Shown: piece by piece, positions 45,456 through 53,590 of the stretch | How positions within the stretch are numbered: position 1 is the first letter of the stretch | How the letters are laid out: each line of letters opens with the position of its first letter | Assembly: GCF_018131185.1 (NCBI RefSeq) | Contig: NZ_JAFCJE010000003.1 | Location: forward strand, 806,001-870,000 | Length of the DNA: 64,000 nt | Direction: 5' to 3' | From: Bradyrhizobium diazoefficiens | GTDB lineage: Bacteria > Pseudomonadota > Alphaproteobacteria > Rhizobiales > Xanthobacteraceae | Program-made: the position numbers and the translations under genes | The notes under the pieces: model-generated | Told to the model about the DNA's origin: nothing | Seen by the model: only the letters and a program-made list of their open reading frames with translations | Database searches by the model: none

Positions 45456-46301
45456 TCAATCCCGCAGCAGCTCGTTGATGCTGGTCTTGGACCGTGTGCG
45501 CTCGTCGACGCGCTTGACGATCACCGCGCACGCGGTGCTGGGGCCGATCTGGCCGTTCTTCATCGGCTTGCCGGGCAGCGCGCCGGGCACCACCACTGAA
45601 TATTCAGGCACTTCGCCCATGAAGACCTCGCCGGTCTCGCGGTCGACGATCTTGGTCGAGGCGCCCAGGAACACGCCCATCGCCAGCACCGCGCCCTTGC
45701 GCACGATCACGCCTTCGGCGACCTCGCTGCGCGCGCCGATGAAGCAATCGTCCTCGATGATGACGGGCTCGGCCTGCAGCGGCTCGAGCACGCCGCCGAT
45801 GCCGGCGCCGCCGGAGATGTGCACGCGCTTGCCGATCTGCGCGCAGGAGCCCACGGTCGCCCAGGTGTCGACCATGGTGCTCTCATCGACATAGGCGCCG
45901 AGATTGACGAAGGACGGCATCAGCACGACGTTCTTGGCGATGAAGGCCGAGCGGCGCACGATCGAGCCGGGCACGGCCCGGAAACCAGCATCGCGAAAAC
46001 GGTTCTCGCCCCAGCCCTCGAACTTCGAGGGCACCTTGTCCCACCAGGTCGCCTTGCCGGATCCGCCGGCAATGACAGCCATGTCGTTGAGGCGGAACGA
46101 CAGCAGCACCGCCTTCTTCAGCCATTGGTTGACCTTCCACTTGCCGTCAGCGCCGCGCTCGGCAACGCGCGCTTCGCCCTTGTCCAGGATCTCCAGCGAC
46201 TGGTCCACGGCCTCGCGCACCTCGCCCTTGGTCGAGATCGAGATGCCGTCACGCGCGTCGAAGGCGCTGTTGATGGTAGATTCGAGGGCGGACAGGGACA
46301 T
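45456..46301 (-). CDS. dapD: tetrahydrodipicolinate N-succinyltransferase
   Basis: A 281-residue trimeric left-handed beta-helix enzyme making N-succinyl-2-amino-6-ketopimelate in the lysine/DAP pathway. Hexapeptide-like turns are visible through [60 protein letters not shown] and [20 protein letters not shown]. Length is standard. The product is used by DapC and then DapE, encoded nearby. Confidence 0.96.
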   Translation of the reverse strand: MSLSALESTINSAFDARDGISISTKGEVREAVDQSLEILDKGEARVAERGADGKWKVNQWLKKAVLLSFRLNDMAVIAGGSGKATWWDKVPSKFEGWGENRFRDAGFRAVPGSIVRRSAFIAKNVVLMPSFVNLGAYVDESTMVDTWATVGSCAQIGKRVHISGGAGIGGVLEPLQAEPVIIEDDCFIGARSEVAEGVIVRKGAVLAMGVFLGASTKIVDRETGEVFMGEVPEYSVVVPGALPGKPMKNGQIGPSTACAVIVKRVDERTRSKTSINELLRD

Positions 46302-46386
46302 CGGGATTTCCTCTGGGGCAACGTGGTTTCGCGTGAATTGGAGCGCTTTTTCGGGATTTGGCGGGGAGGAGTCAAGGCAAACTCCA

Positions 46387-46424
46387 CCGTCGTCCCGGGC
46401 TCGCTCCGCGCCCCGGGACGACGG
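46387..46424. terminator. 13-bp perfect hairpin between dapD and nucleotidase genes
   Basis: CCGTCGTCCCGGG (46387-46399) pairs perfectly with CCCGGGACGACGG (46412-46424) around a 12-base loop, just downstream of the nucleotidase gene. No T-run follows on the minus strand. Confidence 0.6.
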
Positions 46425-46427
46425 CGG

Positions 46428-47120
46428 CTATCGTGGCGACACCCGTGCCAAAAACCCGCTCAGATCATCCGTGACGTGGTCGACATGGGCGGCGTCCCGG
46501 CCCTCCAGTTCCCAATCCTCTCGCACCACCTCTTTCGTCCCGTCCGGCACCACCAGCACGGTGGTCATGCCGAGCTGGTGCGGGACGGTGAGGTTGCGGG
46601 CGAGGTCCTCGAACATGGCGGCGCGCGTCGGATCTACCGCATGGTCGGAGAGGAATTTTTGATAGGTCTGCGCCGCCGGCTTCGGCTCGAACCCGGCGGC
46701 GATGATGTCGAACACGCCGTCGAAATGGTTGGCGAAGCCGAGCCGCGCCAGCACCGCATCGACATGGTCGACCGAGCCGTTGGTCAGGATCAGTTTTCGT
46801 CCCGGCAGTCTTGCGATGGCCGCGCCGAGCGCCGGGTTCGGCTCCAGCGGCGAATGGTCGATCTTGTGGACATAGGCGAGATAGTCGTCGGCGGAAACGC
46901 CATGCAGGGTCATCATGCCGCGCATCGTGGTGCCGAAGCGGCGGTAATAGTCCTTCTGAATGGCCCGCGCTTCCTCCGGGCCGACGTTCAGCCAGTTGCA
47001 GACGAACTCCCCGATCCGCGCATCGACCTGCTGCCACAGATTGACGTGATGCGGATAGAGCGTGTTGTCGAGATCGAACACCCAGGTGTCGACGTGATCG
47101 AAGGTGCGGGGGGAGGTCAT
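46428..47120 (-). CDS. HAD-type pyrimidine 5'-nucleotidase-like protein
   Basis: A 230-residue haloacid-dehalogenase-type phosphatase. Motif I is VFDLDNTLYPHHVNL, motif II KLILTNGS, and motif III/IV the AAMFEDLARNLTVPHQLGM region. It matches the branch annotated as pyrimidine 5'-nucleotidase (SDT1/PHM8-like) in Alphaproteobacteria. Substrate is inferred from the family only. Confidence 0.9.
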   Translation of the reverse strand: MTSPRTFDHVDTWVFDLDNTLYPHHVNLWQQVDARIGEFVCNWLNVGPEEARAIQKDYYRRFGTTMRGMMTLHGVSADDYLAYVHKIDHSPLEPNPALGAAIARLPGRKLILTNGSVDHVDAVLARLGFANHFDGVFDIIAAGFEPKPAAQTYQKFLSDHAVDPTRAAMFEDLARNLTVPHQLGMTTVLVVPDGTKEVVREDWELEGRDAAHVDHVTDDLSGFLARVSPR

Positions 47121-47138
47121 TTCAACAAACTCTCAGTT

Positions 47139-47280
47139 CGTCGTCCCGGACAAGCGCAGCGAAGCGGAGCGCCGATCCGGGACCCATAACCACGGGAAGC
47201 AATCGTTTGCGGATCGTGGTGACATCTCGCTCCACAACAGCGGCCTGTGGCTATGGGTCCCCGCCTTCGCGGGGACGACA
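47139..47280. repeat. palindromic intergenic repeat (CGTCGTCCCGGACAAGCGCA type)
   Basis: GTCGTCCCGGACAAGCG with GGGACCCATAACCAC is mirrored by GTGGCTATGGGTCCCCGC and CGCGGGGACGAC. It fills most of the gap between the DUF1036 gene and the nucleotidase gene. Confidence 0.8.
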
Positions 47281-47322
47281 GCGGAGCTTGTAGTCGCTTG
47301 CATGCTAATCATGACGCCAATC

Positions 47323-48309
47323 TCACGGCACCGCGAACCGCAGCGTCTTGCCGCCGCTCGACATGTCGACCGCGCCGAAGCCCGTTGCCGAAAATCCGCG
47401 CGCGCCGCAATCGGTCTGCTCATTGGTCTCGAACTTGGTCTCGCGCGTGCACAGCGGCCTGTCGCCGCCCCAGTTCAGCGGCCTGTCCTTCAGCTTGACG
47501 GCGCGGTTGTCGGCGTCGACGGCTTCCGCGAAGCTGAAGATCTGTTTCGGCTGGCCGGTGACATCGGGGTGCAGGCACGTCCTGGGATCGATGCGATACC
47601 AGCCGCGGCTGGTCACGGACTTGCCGTCGTCGGTCGCGATCGCCGCCATCACCTTGTGCGGCGTGTCGTTGCACCAGGTGAGGCCGGTCGCAGACGGCGT
47701 CTGCACCGCATCGACCATGGTCTTGAAGAAGTTTTGCGAGCCCACGATGTCCGCCGATAAGCCGCGGCTTTTCAGGAACGCGGCCAGCGCGCCTTGCGTC
47801 TTCGGCCCGTCGACGCCGTCGATCGGCGCGGCGTCGTAGCCCGCGATCACCAGCAGGCGCTGGATGCCGGCGAGGCGGGCCTGCTCGTCGTCATATTCGG
47901 AATCCTCGGCGAGATAGGCGGTGAGGTTGCCGTCCGCTGCTTGCGTCGGCGTCACTTGCGTGAACGCGACCTGCGTCTGGCCGCTGCGGCACTGCCGTGC
48001 CGCCGCGATGACGAAATTGTCCTGCGCCACGCACAGCATGTCGCGGCCGTTCTGCGGGATCGGCGAGGCGCCATAGACGCCGAGCGCGCGGGCGTGGAGC
48101 AGGATGCGGTCGGCCGTCAGCGTGCCCTGCACCATCACACGGCAGGTGGCGGGATCGATCCTGAACCAGCCCCGCGTTGCGGTCGCCGCCTTGTCGTCGA
48201 TGCCGATCGCGGCTTCGACCACATAGGACATGCGGTTGCAGATCTTGAGGTCGGCGAAAGCCGGAGCGGAGGAGAAGAAGAACGAGACGGCCGCGGCCGG
48301 CAGCGTCAT
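47323..48309 (-). CDS. exported protein with two DUF1036 domains around a peptidoglycan-binding-like segment
   Basis: A 328-residue protein with signal peptide MTLPAAAVSFFFSSAPAFA. The two DUF1036 copies are recognisable by the shared pattern: LKICNRMSYVVEAAIGIDD ... TRGWFRIDPATC, and later LTWCNDTPHKVMAAIATDDG ... SRGWYRIDPRTC. Between them RLLVIAGYDAAPIDGVDGPK and TQGALAAFLKSRG resembles the PG-binding-1 fold. Role is unknown; a cell-wall setting is inferred. ATG 48309 was chosen because the 62 codons upstream to 48495 translate a palindromic repeat (MAGLVPAIHD), not a gene. Confidence 0.8.
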   Translation of the reverse strand: MTLPAAAVSFFFSSAPAFADLKICNRMSYVVEAAIGIDDKAATATRGWFRIDPATCRVMVQGTLTADRILLHARALGVYGASPIPQNGRDMLCVAQDNFVIAAARQCRSGQTQVAFTQVTPTQAADGNLTAYLAEDSEYDDEQARLAGIQRLLVIAGYDAAPIDGVDGPKTQGALAAFLKSRGLSADIVGSQNFFKTMVDAVQTPSATGLTWCNDTPHKVMAAIATDDGKSVTSRGWYRIDPRTCLHPDVTGQPKQIFSFAEAVDADNRAVKLKDRPLNWGGDRPLCTRETKFETNEQTDCGARGFSATGFGAVDMSSGGKTLRFAVP

Positions 48310-48356
48310 CAGGAAGCGGGTGAGGGGGGAGCGGCGGTGTTGCTTCGCTCTCGATC

Positions 48357-48469
48357 CGTCAAGCCCGGGCAAAAGCGCGGAGCGCATCTGGACGGACGAG
48401 TCCCGGGCATCCACGTTCTTGGTGCGGGCCGAAAGATCGTGGATGGCCGGGACAAGCCCGGCCATGACG
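48357..48469. repeat. palindromic intergenic repeat between argB and DUF1036 gene
   Basis: GTCAAGCCCGGGCAAAAGCG with TCCCGGGCATCCACG is mirrored by CGTGGATGGCCGGGACAAGC and CCGGCCATGACG. In one frame it yields MAGLVPAIHD. Same family as 22703 and 50651. Confidence 0.85.
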
Positions 48470-48491
48470 GCTTTCGTTTTTTGCTTCCGCA

Positions 48492-49379
48492 TCACTTGTG
48501 GATCAGCGTGCCCGTGCCCTGGTTGGTGAAGAGCTCGAGCAGCACCGCGTGCTGCATCTTGCCGTCGATGATGACGACGCCTTCGACGCCCTGCTCCAGT
48601 GCGTAGATGCAGGTCTCGACCTTCGGGATCATGCCGCCGGAGATGGTGCCGTCGGCGATCAGTTTTCGTGCGTCCTTCACCGAGAGCTGCGGGATCAGCT
48701 TCTTCGACTTGTCGAGCACGCCGGGCACGTCGGTGAGCAGCAACAGGCGCTTGGCCTTCAGCGCACCGGCGACGGCCCCTGCAAAGGTGTCGGCGTTGAC
48801 GTTCAGGGTCTGGCCTTCCTTGGAGGTCGCGAGCGGCGCCAGTACCGGAATCAGCTCGTAGCCGATCAGCTGGTTGAGCAGCGTGAGGTCGACCTTCTCG
48901 GGATCGCCGACGAAGCCGAGATCGATCGCCTTCTCGATGTTCGAGCCGGGATCGATGATGGTGCGCGTCGTCTTCGACGCCTTCACCATGTTGCCGTCCT
49001 TGCCCGACAGCCCCACGGCCTTGCCGCCGGCCTCGTTGATGTAGCCGACGATCTGCTTGTTGACGGAGCCGGCGAGCACCATCTCGACGATCTCGATGGT
49101 CGCGGCGTCGGTGATGCGGAGGCCGGCAGCGAATTCCGATTGAATGCCGAGGCGCTTGAGCATGGTCGCGATCTGCGGCCCGCCGCCATGCACCACGACG
49201 GGATTGATCGCGGTCTGCTCGAGCAGCACGATGTCGCGGGCAAAATTCTTCGCGGTCTCCTCGTCGCCCATGGCATGGCCGCCATATTTGATGACGATGG
49301 TTTCCTCGTCGTACTGCTGCATGTGCGGCAGCGCTTCCGACAGGATGCGGGCCTGGTCGAGCGGGGAGATGTCGGTCAT
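48492..49379 (-). CDS. argB: acetylglutamate kinase
   Basis: A 295-residue enzyme phosphorylating N-acetylglutamate in arginine synthesis. Family blocks: [73 protein letters not shown] and [19 protein letters not shown]. The N-terminal extension of about 20 residues ([20 protein letters not shown]) is typical of arginine-sensitive hexameric forms, so feedback inhibition by arginine is likely. Confidence 0.96.
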   Translation of the reverse strand: MTDISPLDQARILSEALPHMQQYDEETIVIKYGGHAMGDEETAKNFARDIVLLEQTAINPVVVHGGGPQIATMLKRLGIQSEFAAGLRITDAATIEIVEMVLAGSVNKQIVGYINEAGGKAVGLSGKDGNMVKASKTTRTIIDPGSNIEKAIDLGFVGDPEKVDLTLLNQLIGYELIPVLAPLATSKEGQTLNVNADTFAGAVAGALKAKRLLLLTDVPGVLDKSKKLIPQLSVKDARKLIADGTISGGMIPKVETCIYALEQGVEGVVIIDGKMQHAVLLELFTNQGTGTLIHK

Positions 49380-49451
49380 GTCGCGGTCTCGCTGGCGGGA
49401 CGGTCGGTGCGCGTTCTATCCGATTGGCGGGGGCAGCGCAAAGTGGTCTTC

Positions 49452-49603
49452 GTGCCCCGGACGCAGCGCAGCGCTTCTTCAGCGGTGCGCTGCAGAGCCG
49501 GGGCCCATGTGGCCGCTGGGTCCCGGCTCTGCGGAGCGTCCATAGCGCGTCACAGACGCGCGTAACCGCGCTTTAGGTGCCGCACCGCGTCCGGGACACG
49601 AGC
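49452..49603. repeat. palindromic intergenic repeat (TGCCCCGGACGCAGCGCAGC type)
   Basis: CGTGCCCCGGACGCAGCG at one end is mirrored by CGCGTCCGGGACACG at the other, with nested pairs CAGAGCCGGG/CCCGGCTCTG and CGCGTCACAGACGCGCG. It fills the gap between argB and the DUF423 gene. Confidence 0.8.
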
Positions 49604-49604
49604 G

Positions 49605-49973
49605 CTACTTCTGCGCCACCACCGCCGCCAACGTCACCGCAAGCCAGCCCGCAATCATCACCATTCCGCCGGTCGGCGCCGCCATCGGAAACAGCGAGTG
49701 CCCGGCATATTGCCGCAAGCTGAGGTCGCCGGCGAACAGCACGGCGCCGATCGCGAAGCCGGATGCACCAACGAGGCCAATTCCGCCGTGCAGAAGGCCG
49801 CGCGCGAGCAGGGCGACGGCCGCAAGTATGGCAGTTGCATGAAACAGCAGCATCGCGCTCGCCGATGCCAGCCGGCTCGCATCGCCGCCATGCGCCGAGG
49901 CGGCGGCCAGTGCGACGCCGGCGGCGCCCATCAAGCCGGCAAGCCCGATCAACAGGCGGTGCGCCGCCGTCAC
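49605..49973 (-). CDS. DUF423 small membrane protein
   Basis: A 122-residue protein with four hydrophobic helices, ending AVTLAAVVAQK. The DUF423 pattern (GLAGLMGAAGVALAAASAHG at the start, GAVLFAGDLSL in the third helix, MAAPTGGMVMIAGWL in the last) is clear. Function is unknown. The start is GTG 49973, which overlaps the engB stop codon by four bases (GTGA), giving translational coupling. Confidence 0.88.
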   Translation of the reverse strand: MTAAHRLLIGLAGLMGAAGVALAAASAHGGDASRLASASAMLLFHATAILAAVALLARGLLHGGIGLVGASGFAIGAVLFAGDLSLRQYAGHSLFPMAAPTGGMVMIAGWLAVTLAAVVAQK

Positions 49974-50632
49974 GAGGCCCGCTCCTCCAGCAGCTTCGCC
50001 ATGGCCGCGCGCAAGCTCTCCATGCCGGTCGAGCTGCGTGACGACGTCGCGAGCACGTTCGGGAACGCGGCGGGATGCTTGGCCAGTGCGGCCTCCGTTT
50101 CGGCGATGCGCGATTGCAGTTCGGCGGCCTTCACTTGGTCGGTCTTGGTCAGCACGATCTGATAGCTGACCGCGGAGCGGTCGAGCGTCTTCAGGACTTC
50201 GAGATCGACGTCCTTGATGCCGTGCCGCGCGTCGATCAGCACGTAGACGCGCGCCAGTGAGGCACGTCCCAGCAGGAATTTGTGGATCAGCTCGGTCCAG
50301 GACGCGACCTGGCTCTTGGGGGCCTTGGCGTAGCCGTAGCCGGGCATGTCGACGAGGCGCAGGTCGGTCTTCCCCGGGACCTCGAAGAAGATCAGCTCCT
50401 GGGTGCGGCCAGGCGTATGCGAGGTGCGCGCGAGCGCGTTGCGGCCAGTGAGCGCGTTGATCAGGCTCGACTTGCCGACATTGGAGCGTCCGGCAAAGGC
50501 GACCTCCAGCCCCGCCATCGGCGGCAGCGTCTGGATCGAGGGCGAGGCCCAGATGAACTGCCAGTCGCGGGCGAACAGCTTGCGCCCGGCCTCGATCAGC
50601 TTCGCATCCTTGTCGTCGTTCTTCTCGTTCAT
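49970..50632 (-). CDS. engB: ribosome biogenesis GTPase EngB/YsxC
   Basis: A 220-residue GTP-binding protein needed for large-subunit assembly. G1 is AFAGRSNVGKSSLINALTGR, G2 the TSHTPGRTQ segment, G3 DMPGYGYAKAP, and G4 LTKTDQVK. An N-terminal acidic lead (MNEKNDDKDAK) is somewhat longer than in E. coli. The downstream DUF423 gene overlaps its end; yidC lies upstream beyond a palindromic repeat. Confidence 0.95.
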   Translation of the reverse strand: MNEKNDDKDAKLIEAGRKLFARDWQFIWASPSIQTLPPMAGLEVAFAGRSNVGKSSLINALTGRNALARTSHTPGRTQELIFFEVPGKTDLRLVDMPGYGYAKAPKSQVASWTELIHKFLLGRASLARVYVLIDARHGIKDVDLEVLKTLDRSAVSYQIVLTKTDQVKAAELQSRIAETEAALAKHPAAFPNVLATSSRSSTGMESLRAAMAKLLEERAS

Positions 50633-50650
50633 GAGAAGGACCTATCCTCT

Positions 50651-50769
50651 CGTCATGGCCGGGCAAAAGCGCGAAGCGCGGCTTTCCAACCAAATGTCCC
50701 GGCCATCCACGTCTTGTTACTGGGCGAGCTTCCAAAACGTGGATGCCCGGGACAAGCCCGGGCATGACG
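50651..50769. repeat. palindromic intergenic repeat within the yidC-engB gap
   Basis: CGTCATGGCCGGGCAAAAGC with TCCCGGCCATCCACG is mirrored by ACGTGGATGCCCGGGACAAG and CCCGGGCATGACG. Same family as 22703. It may separate engB from yidC transcription. Confidence 0.85.
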
Positions 50770-50815
50770 ATGTGGAGGCATTTGCGCCCGCATAACCGGG
50801 CACGCTCGTGTGAAA

Positions 50816-52660
50816 CTACGTCGCCTTCTTCGCGAAGGTCGCCTTGAGATTGTCGAACAGCTCCACCTTCACGCCATTGCGACGCATGATGTAGCTCTGC
50901 TGGATCACCGACAGCAGATTGTTCCAGGCCCAGTAGATCACGAGACCTGCCGGGAAGCCCGCCAGCATGAAGGTGAAGATCAGCGGCATCCAGTTGAAGA
51001 TCATCTGCTGCGTCGGATCCGGCGGCGTCGGGTTCAGCTTCATCTGGAACCACATGGTGATGCCCATGATGATCGGCCAGATGCCGAGCGCGAGGTAATA
51101 GCCGAAAACCGGAATCGTGGTCGGATCGAACGGGAGCAGCCCGAACAGGTTGAACAGATTGGTCGGATCGGGCGCCGAGAGATCCTTGATCCAGCCGTAG
51201 AACGGTGCGTGCCGCATCTCGATGGTGACGAACAGGACCTTGTAGAGCGCGAAGAATACCGGGATCTGGATCAGCACGGGAAGACAGCCGGCGACCGGGT
51301 TGATCTTCTCCTTGCGGTAGATCTCCATCATTTCCTGCTGCTGCTTCACCTTGTCGTCGGGATAACGCTCTTTCAGCGCCATCAGCTGCGGCTGGATCGA
51401 CTTCATCTTCGCCATCGAGGCGTAGGACTTGTTCGCCAGTGGGAAGAACAACAGCTTCACGATCACCGTCACGAGCAGGATCGAGATGCCGAAATTGCCG
51501 AAGAAGCGGAAGAAGAAGTCGAGGCCGAGGAACATCGGCTTGGTGAGGAAGTAGAACCAGCCCCAGTCGATCAGCAGGTCGAACTGGTTGAGGCCGAGCG
51601 CCTTGTTGTAGCCGCCGAGGCCTGCGAGCGGAAAATTGATGCCGACCACGCCGGCTTCCTTGGCGCCTGCAAACAGCCGCGCGTGCGCCGTCGCGGTGCC
51701 GCCGATCGCGACGGTGACAGGATCGAGCAGGTAGTCGGTCTGGTAGGTATGGACCTTGCCGACCGGGTTCGACGAGAAACGCGCCTGGAGCTGGGCATTG
51801 GTGTCCGGCAGCAGCGCGGAAGCCCAGTATTTGTCGGTGATGCCGAGCCAGCCATTGGTGGCCTTGAAGTTCACCTGCTTGGCTTCGTCGATCTTGCTGT
51901 AGGCGTATTCTTGCAGCCTGTGTTCGCCGAGATAGCCGATCAGGCCCTCATGCAGGATGTAATAGCCCGAGACATGCGGCGCGCCATGGCGCGAGATCAG
52001 CGCGAACGGATAGAGCGTGACGGGCGCGTTGCCGACATTGCTCACCTCGTCCTTGAGGGTGAAGAGATAGTGGTCGTCGACGGCGATGGTGCGGCGGAAG
52101 GTCAGACCGTCGCCATTGTCCCATTTCATCACCACGGGCGTCGACGGCGTCAGGCTGCCGCCGCCCTCCTGCTGCCAGACGGTCTGGGCGTCCGGCATCT
52201 TCGCCGTCACGCCGGTCGCCGCCACCCAGCCGAACTCGGCGTAATAGGGCTCCGCCGTGCCCGAGGGCGAATAAAGGACGATCGGCGGCGATTTCGGATC
52301 GACCGTCTCGCGATATTGCACCAGCGCGATGTCGTCGATGCGGCCGCCCTTCAGTGAGATGCTGCCGACGATGCGCGGCGTCTCGATCTTCACGCGCGGG
52401 CTGGCTGCAATCGCGGCGTCGCGGGACACGACCGGCTGGACCTGGGTCACCGCCGGCGTCGACGGCTGGGCCGCGCCAGGCTGCGGCGCGGCGCCCGGCG
52501 TCGCAGACGCGCTCGGCTGCGGCGTGCCCTTCTGGAGCTCGGTCTGAGCCTGCTGGGCGCGCTGCTTCTCCATCTGCGGCACATTGTAGAAATATTGCCA
52601 GGCGATCAGCACCAGGCCGGAGAGAATGACGGCGAGGATGGTATTGCGATTGTCGGTCAT
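50816..52660 (-). CDS. yidC: membrane protein insertase YidC
   Basis: A 614-residue inner-membrane insertase. Helix 1 is TILAVILSGLVLIAWQYFYN, followed by a Gln/Pro/Ala-rich linker and the large periplasmic beta domain (about residues 75-370). The C-terminal five-helix core has the conserved groove and loop segments MKSIQPQLMALKERYPDDK, NPVAGCLPVLIQIPVFFALY and GLVIYWAWNNLLSVIQQ. The ATG at 52660 follows a GTG at 52663, and either may start. It is in the conserved rpmH-rnpA-yidC series. Confidence 0.96.
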   Translation of the reverse strand: MTDNRNTILAVILSGLVLIAWQYFYNVPQMEKQRAQQAQTELQKGTPQPSASATPGAAPQPGAAQPSTPAVTQVQPVVSRDAAIAASPRVKIETPRIVGSISLKGGRIDDIALVQYRETVDPKSPPIVLYSPSGTAEPYYAEFGWVAATGVTAKMPDAQTVWQQEGGGSLTPSTPVVMKWDNGDGLTFRRTIAVDDHYLFTLKDEVSNVGNAPVTLYPFALISRHGAPHVSGYYILHEGLIGYLGEHRLQEYAYSKIDEAKQVNFKATNGWLGITDKYWASALLPDTNAQLQARFSSNPVGKVHTYQTDYLLDPVTVAIGGTATAHARLFAGAKEAGVVGINFPLAGLGGYNKALGLNQFDLLIDWGWFYFLTKPMFLGLDFFFRFFGNFGISILLVTVIVKLLFFPLANKSYASMAKMKSIQPQLMALKERYPDDKVKQQQEMMEIYRKEKINPVAGCLPVLIQIPVFFALYKVLFVTIEMRHAPFYGWIKDLSAPDPTNLFNLFGLLPFDPTTIPVFGYYLALGIWPIIMGITMWFQMKLNPTPPDPTQQMIFNWMPLIFTFMLAGFPAGLVIYWAWNNLLSVIQQSYIMRRNGVKVELFDNLKATFAKKAT

Positions 52661-52676
52661 CACTATTGTCTCGCCA

Positions 52677-53063
52677 TCAATCCGGTTTGCGGCTGGTCGC
52701 TGCGGCGTGACCTGGCCTCTGGCCGCGCGCTTTGGCCGTATGCCGCGCGGGCTTCGTGAACGCTATGCGCAGATCGTCGAGCATGGTGGCAAAGGGGCGC
52801 GAGAGCGCGTCCCTTCTGCCGACCAGCACATAATCATGATGGGGCTGCATCGACACCGGATCGAGCCGCTTCACCAGTTCGCGAAGCCGGCGCCGGATGC
52901 GATTGCGCTCGGGGGCGTTGCCGTTCTTTTTGGTAACGGTGAAGCCGATCCGGATCGGGCCGCCGTCATCGCGGAGGCGGCTTTGCAGGACGAACGCGGG
53001 ACTGTTCACCCGCGCGCCATTGGCAACGGCGAGGAAATCCGCCCGCTGCCTCAGCCGATCCAT
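52677..53063 (-). CDS. rnpA: ribonuclease P protein component
   Basis: A 128-residue basic protein that assists RNase P RNA in tRNA 5' processing. It starts MDRLRQRADFLAVANGARV and has the RNR signature PERNRIRRRLRELVK, then the C-terminal beta strand DYVLVGRRDAL. A basic tail (residues 105-128, AKARGQRPGHAAATSRKPD) is longer than in E. coli. It lies 27 bases after rpmH. Confidence 0.93.
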   Translation of the reverse strand: MDRLRQRADFLAVANGARVNSPAFVLQSRLRDDGGPIRIGFTVTKKNGNAPERNRIRRRLRELVKRLDPVSMQPHHDYVLVGRRDALSRPFATMLDDLRIAFTKPARHTAKARGQRPGHAAATSRKPD

Positions 53064-53090
53064 GATGAAATCCCGAAAAGGGGGTCCGGC

Positions 53091-53225
53091 TCAGGCGCTC
53101 AGACGCTTGCGGCCGCGGGCGCGGCGGGCGGCGAGAACCTTGCGGCCGCCGGCAGTGGCGAGACGAGCACGGAAGCCGTGACGGCGCTTGCGCACCAGTT
53201 TGCTGGGTTGATAAGTCCGCTTCAC
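53091..53225 (-). CDS. rpmH: 50S ribosomal protein L34
   Basis: A 44-residue, very basic protein. [20 protein letters not shown] is the classic L34 start, and it ends [18 protein letters not shown]. The start codon is GTG (53223-53225), placed 8 bases after GGAG, and is fixed by the protein's known N-terminus MKRTYQPS. It heads the rpmH-rnpA-yidC series. Confidence 0.96.
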   Translation of the reverse strand: MKRTYQPSKLVRKRRHGFRARLATAGGRKVLAARRARGRKRLSA

Positions 53226-53590
53226 GGGTTTTTCTCCGCTGACCGGGCAATTTGCCTGTAGAATTGAAGGTAAAGTCCGGAAGATGCGGCCCAAAACGGG
53301 CCGTTTCCGGCCCCAAGAGAGCCGCTCCCGGCGTCGCACCGGGTCATCGCGGACAATTTGCGCGGCTTATAAGCGAGCGCCTTGTTTTCGTCAACGCCGC
53401 ACAAGCGCACGTTTCCGGTGAATATCGCTGGTTGCGCGGGGTTTTTAACCCTTGAGGTAGCGACTCGCGATATCAGCGCTTACATCCCACCTTGGCAGAT
53501 TAGCGATCCGTAATTTGACCCGACCGGGGGTCGGGCCGCATCTTCATACCGCCGATCCTTCACCCGCCAAAGGCAGCGAGGGCGACTTCC
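53226..53590. other. divergent control region between rpmH and a histidine kinase gene
   Basis: No gene is supported here. It holds a strong minus-strand promoter (53366-53394), the 140-base rpmH leader with a GGGGCCGGAAACGGCCC stem-loop near 53305-53321, and the start of the plus-strand kinase gene. I see no DnaA boxes or dnaA, so it does not look like oriC. Confidence 0.6.
53366..53394 (-). promoter_or_regulatory. sigma-70-type promoter of the rpmH operon
   Basis: On the minus strand TTGACG (53389-53394) is followed by a 17-base spacer and TATAAG (53366-53371), a near-consensus housekeeping promoter. It lies about 140 bases before rpmH. Confidence 0.8.

Noticed and set aside
53226..53590. 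Replication origin near rpmH-rnpA-yidC
   Set aside because: No dnaA, no DnaA-box clusters and no AT-rich unwinding element are seen; in this group rpmH is not normally at oriC.
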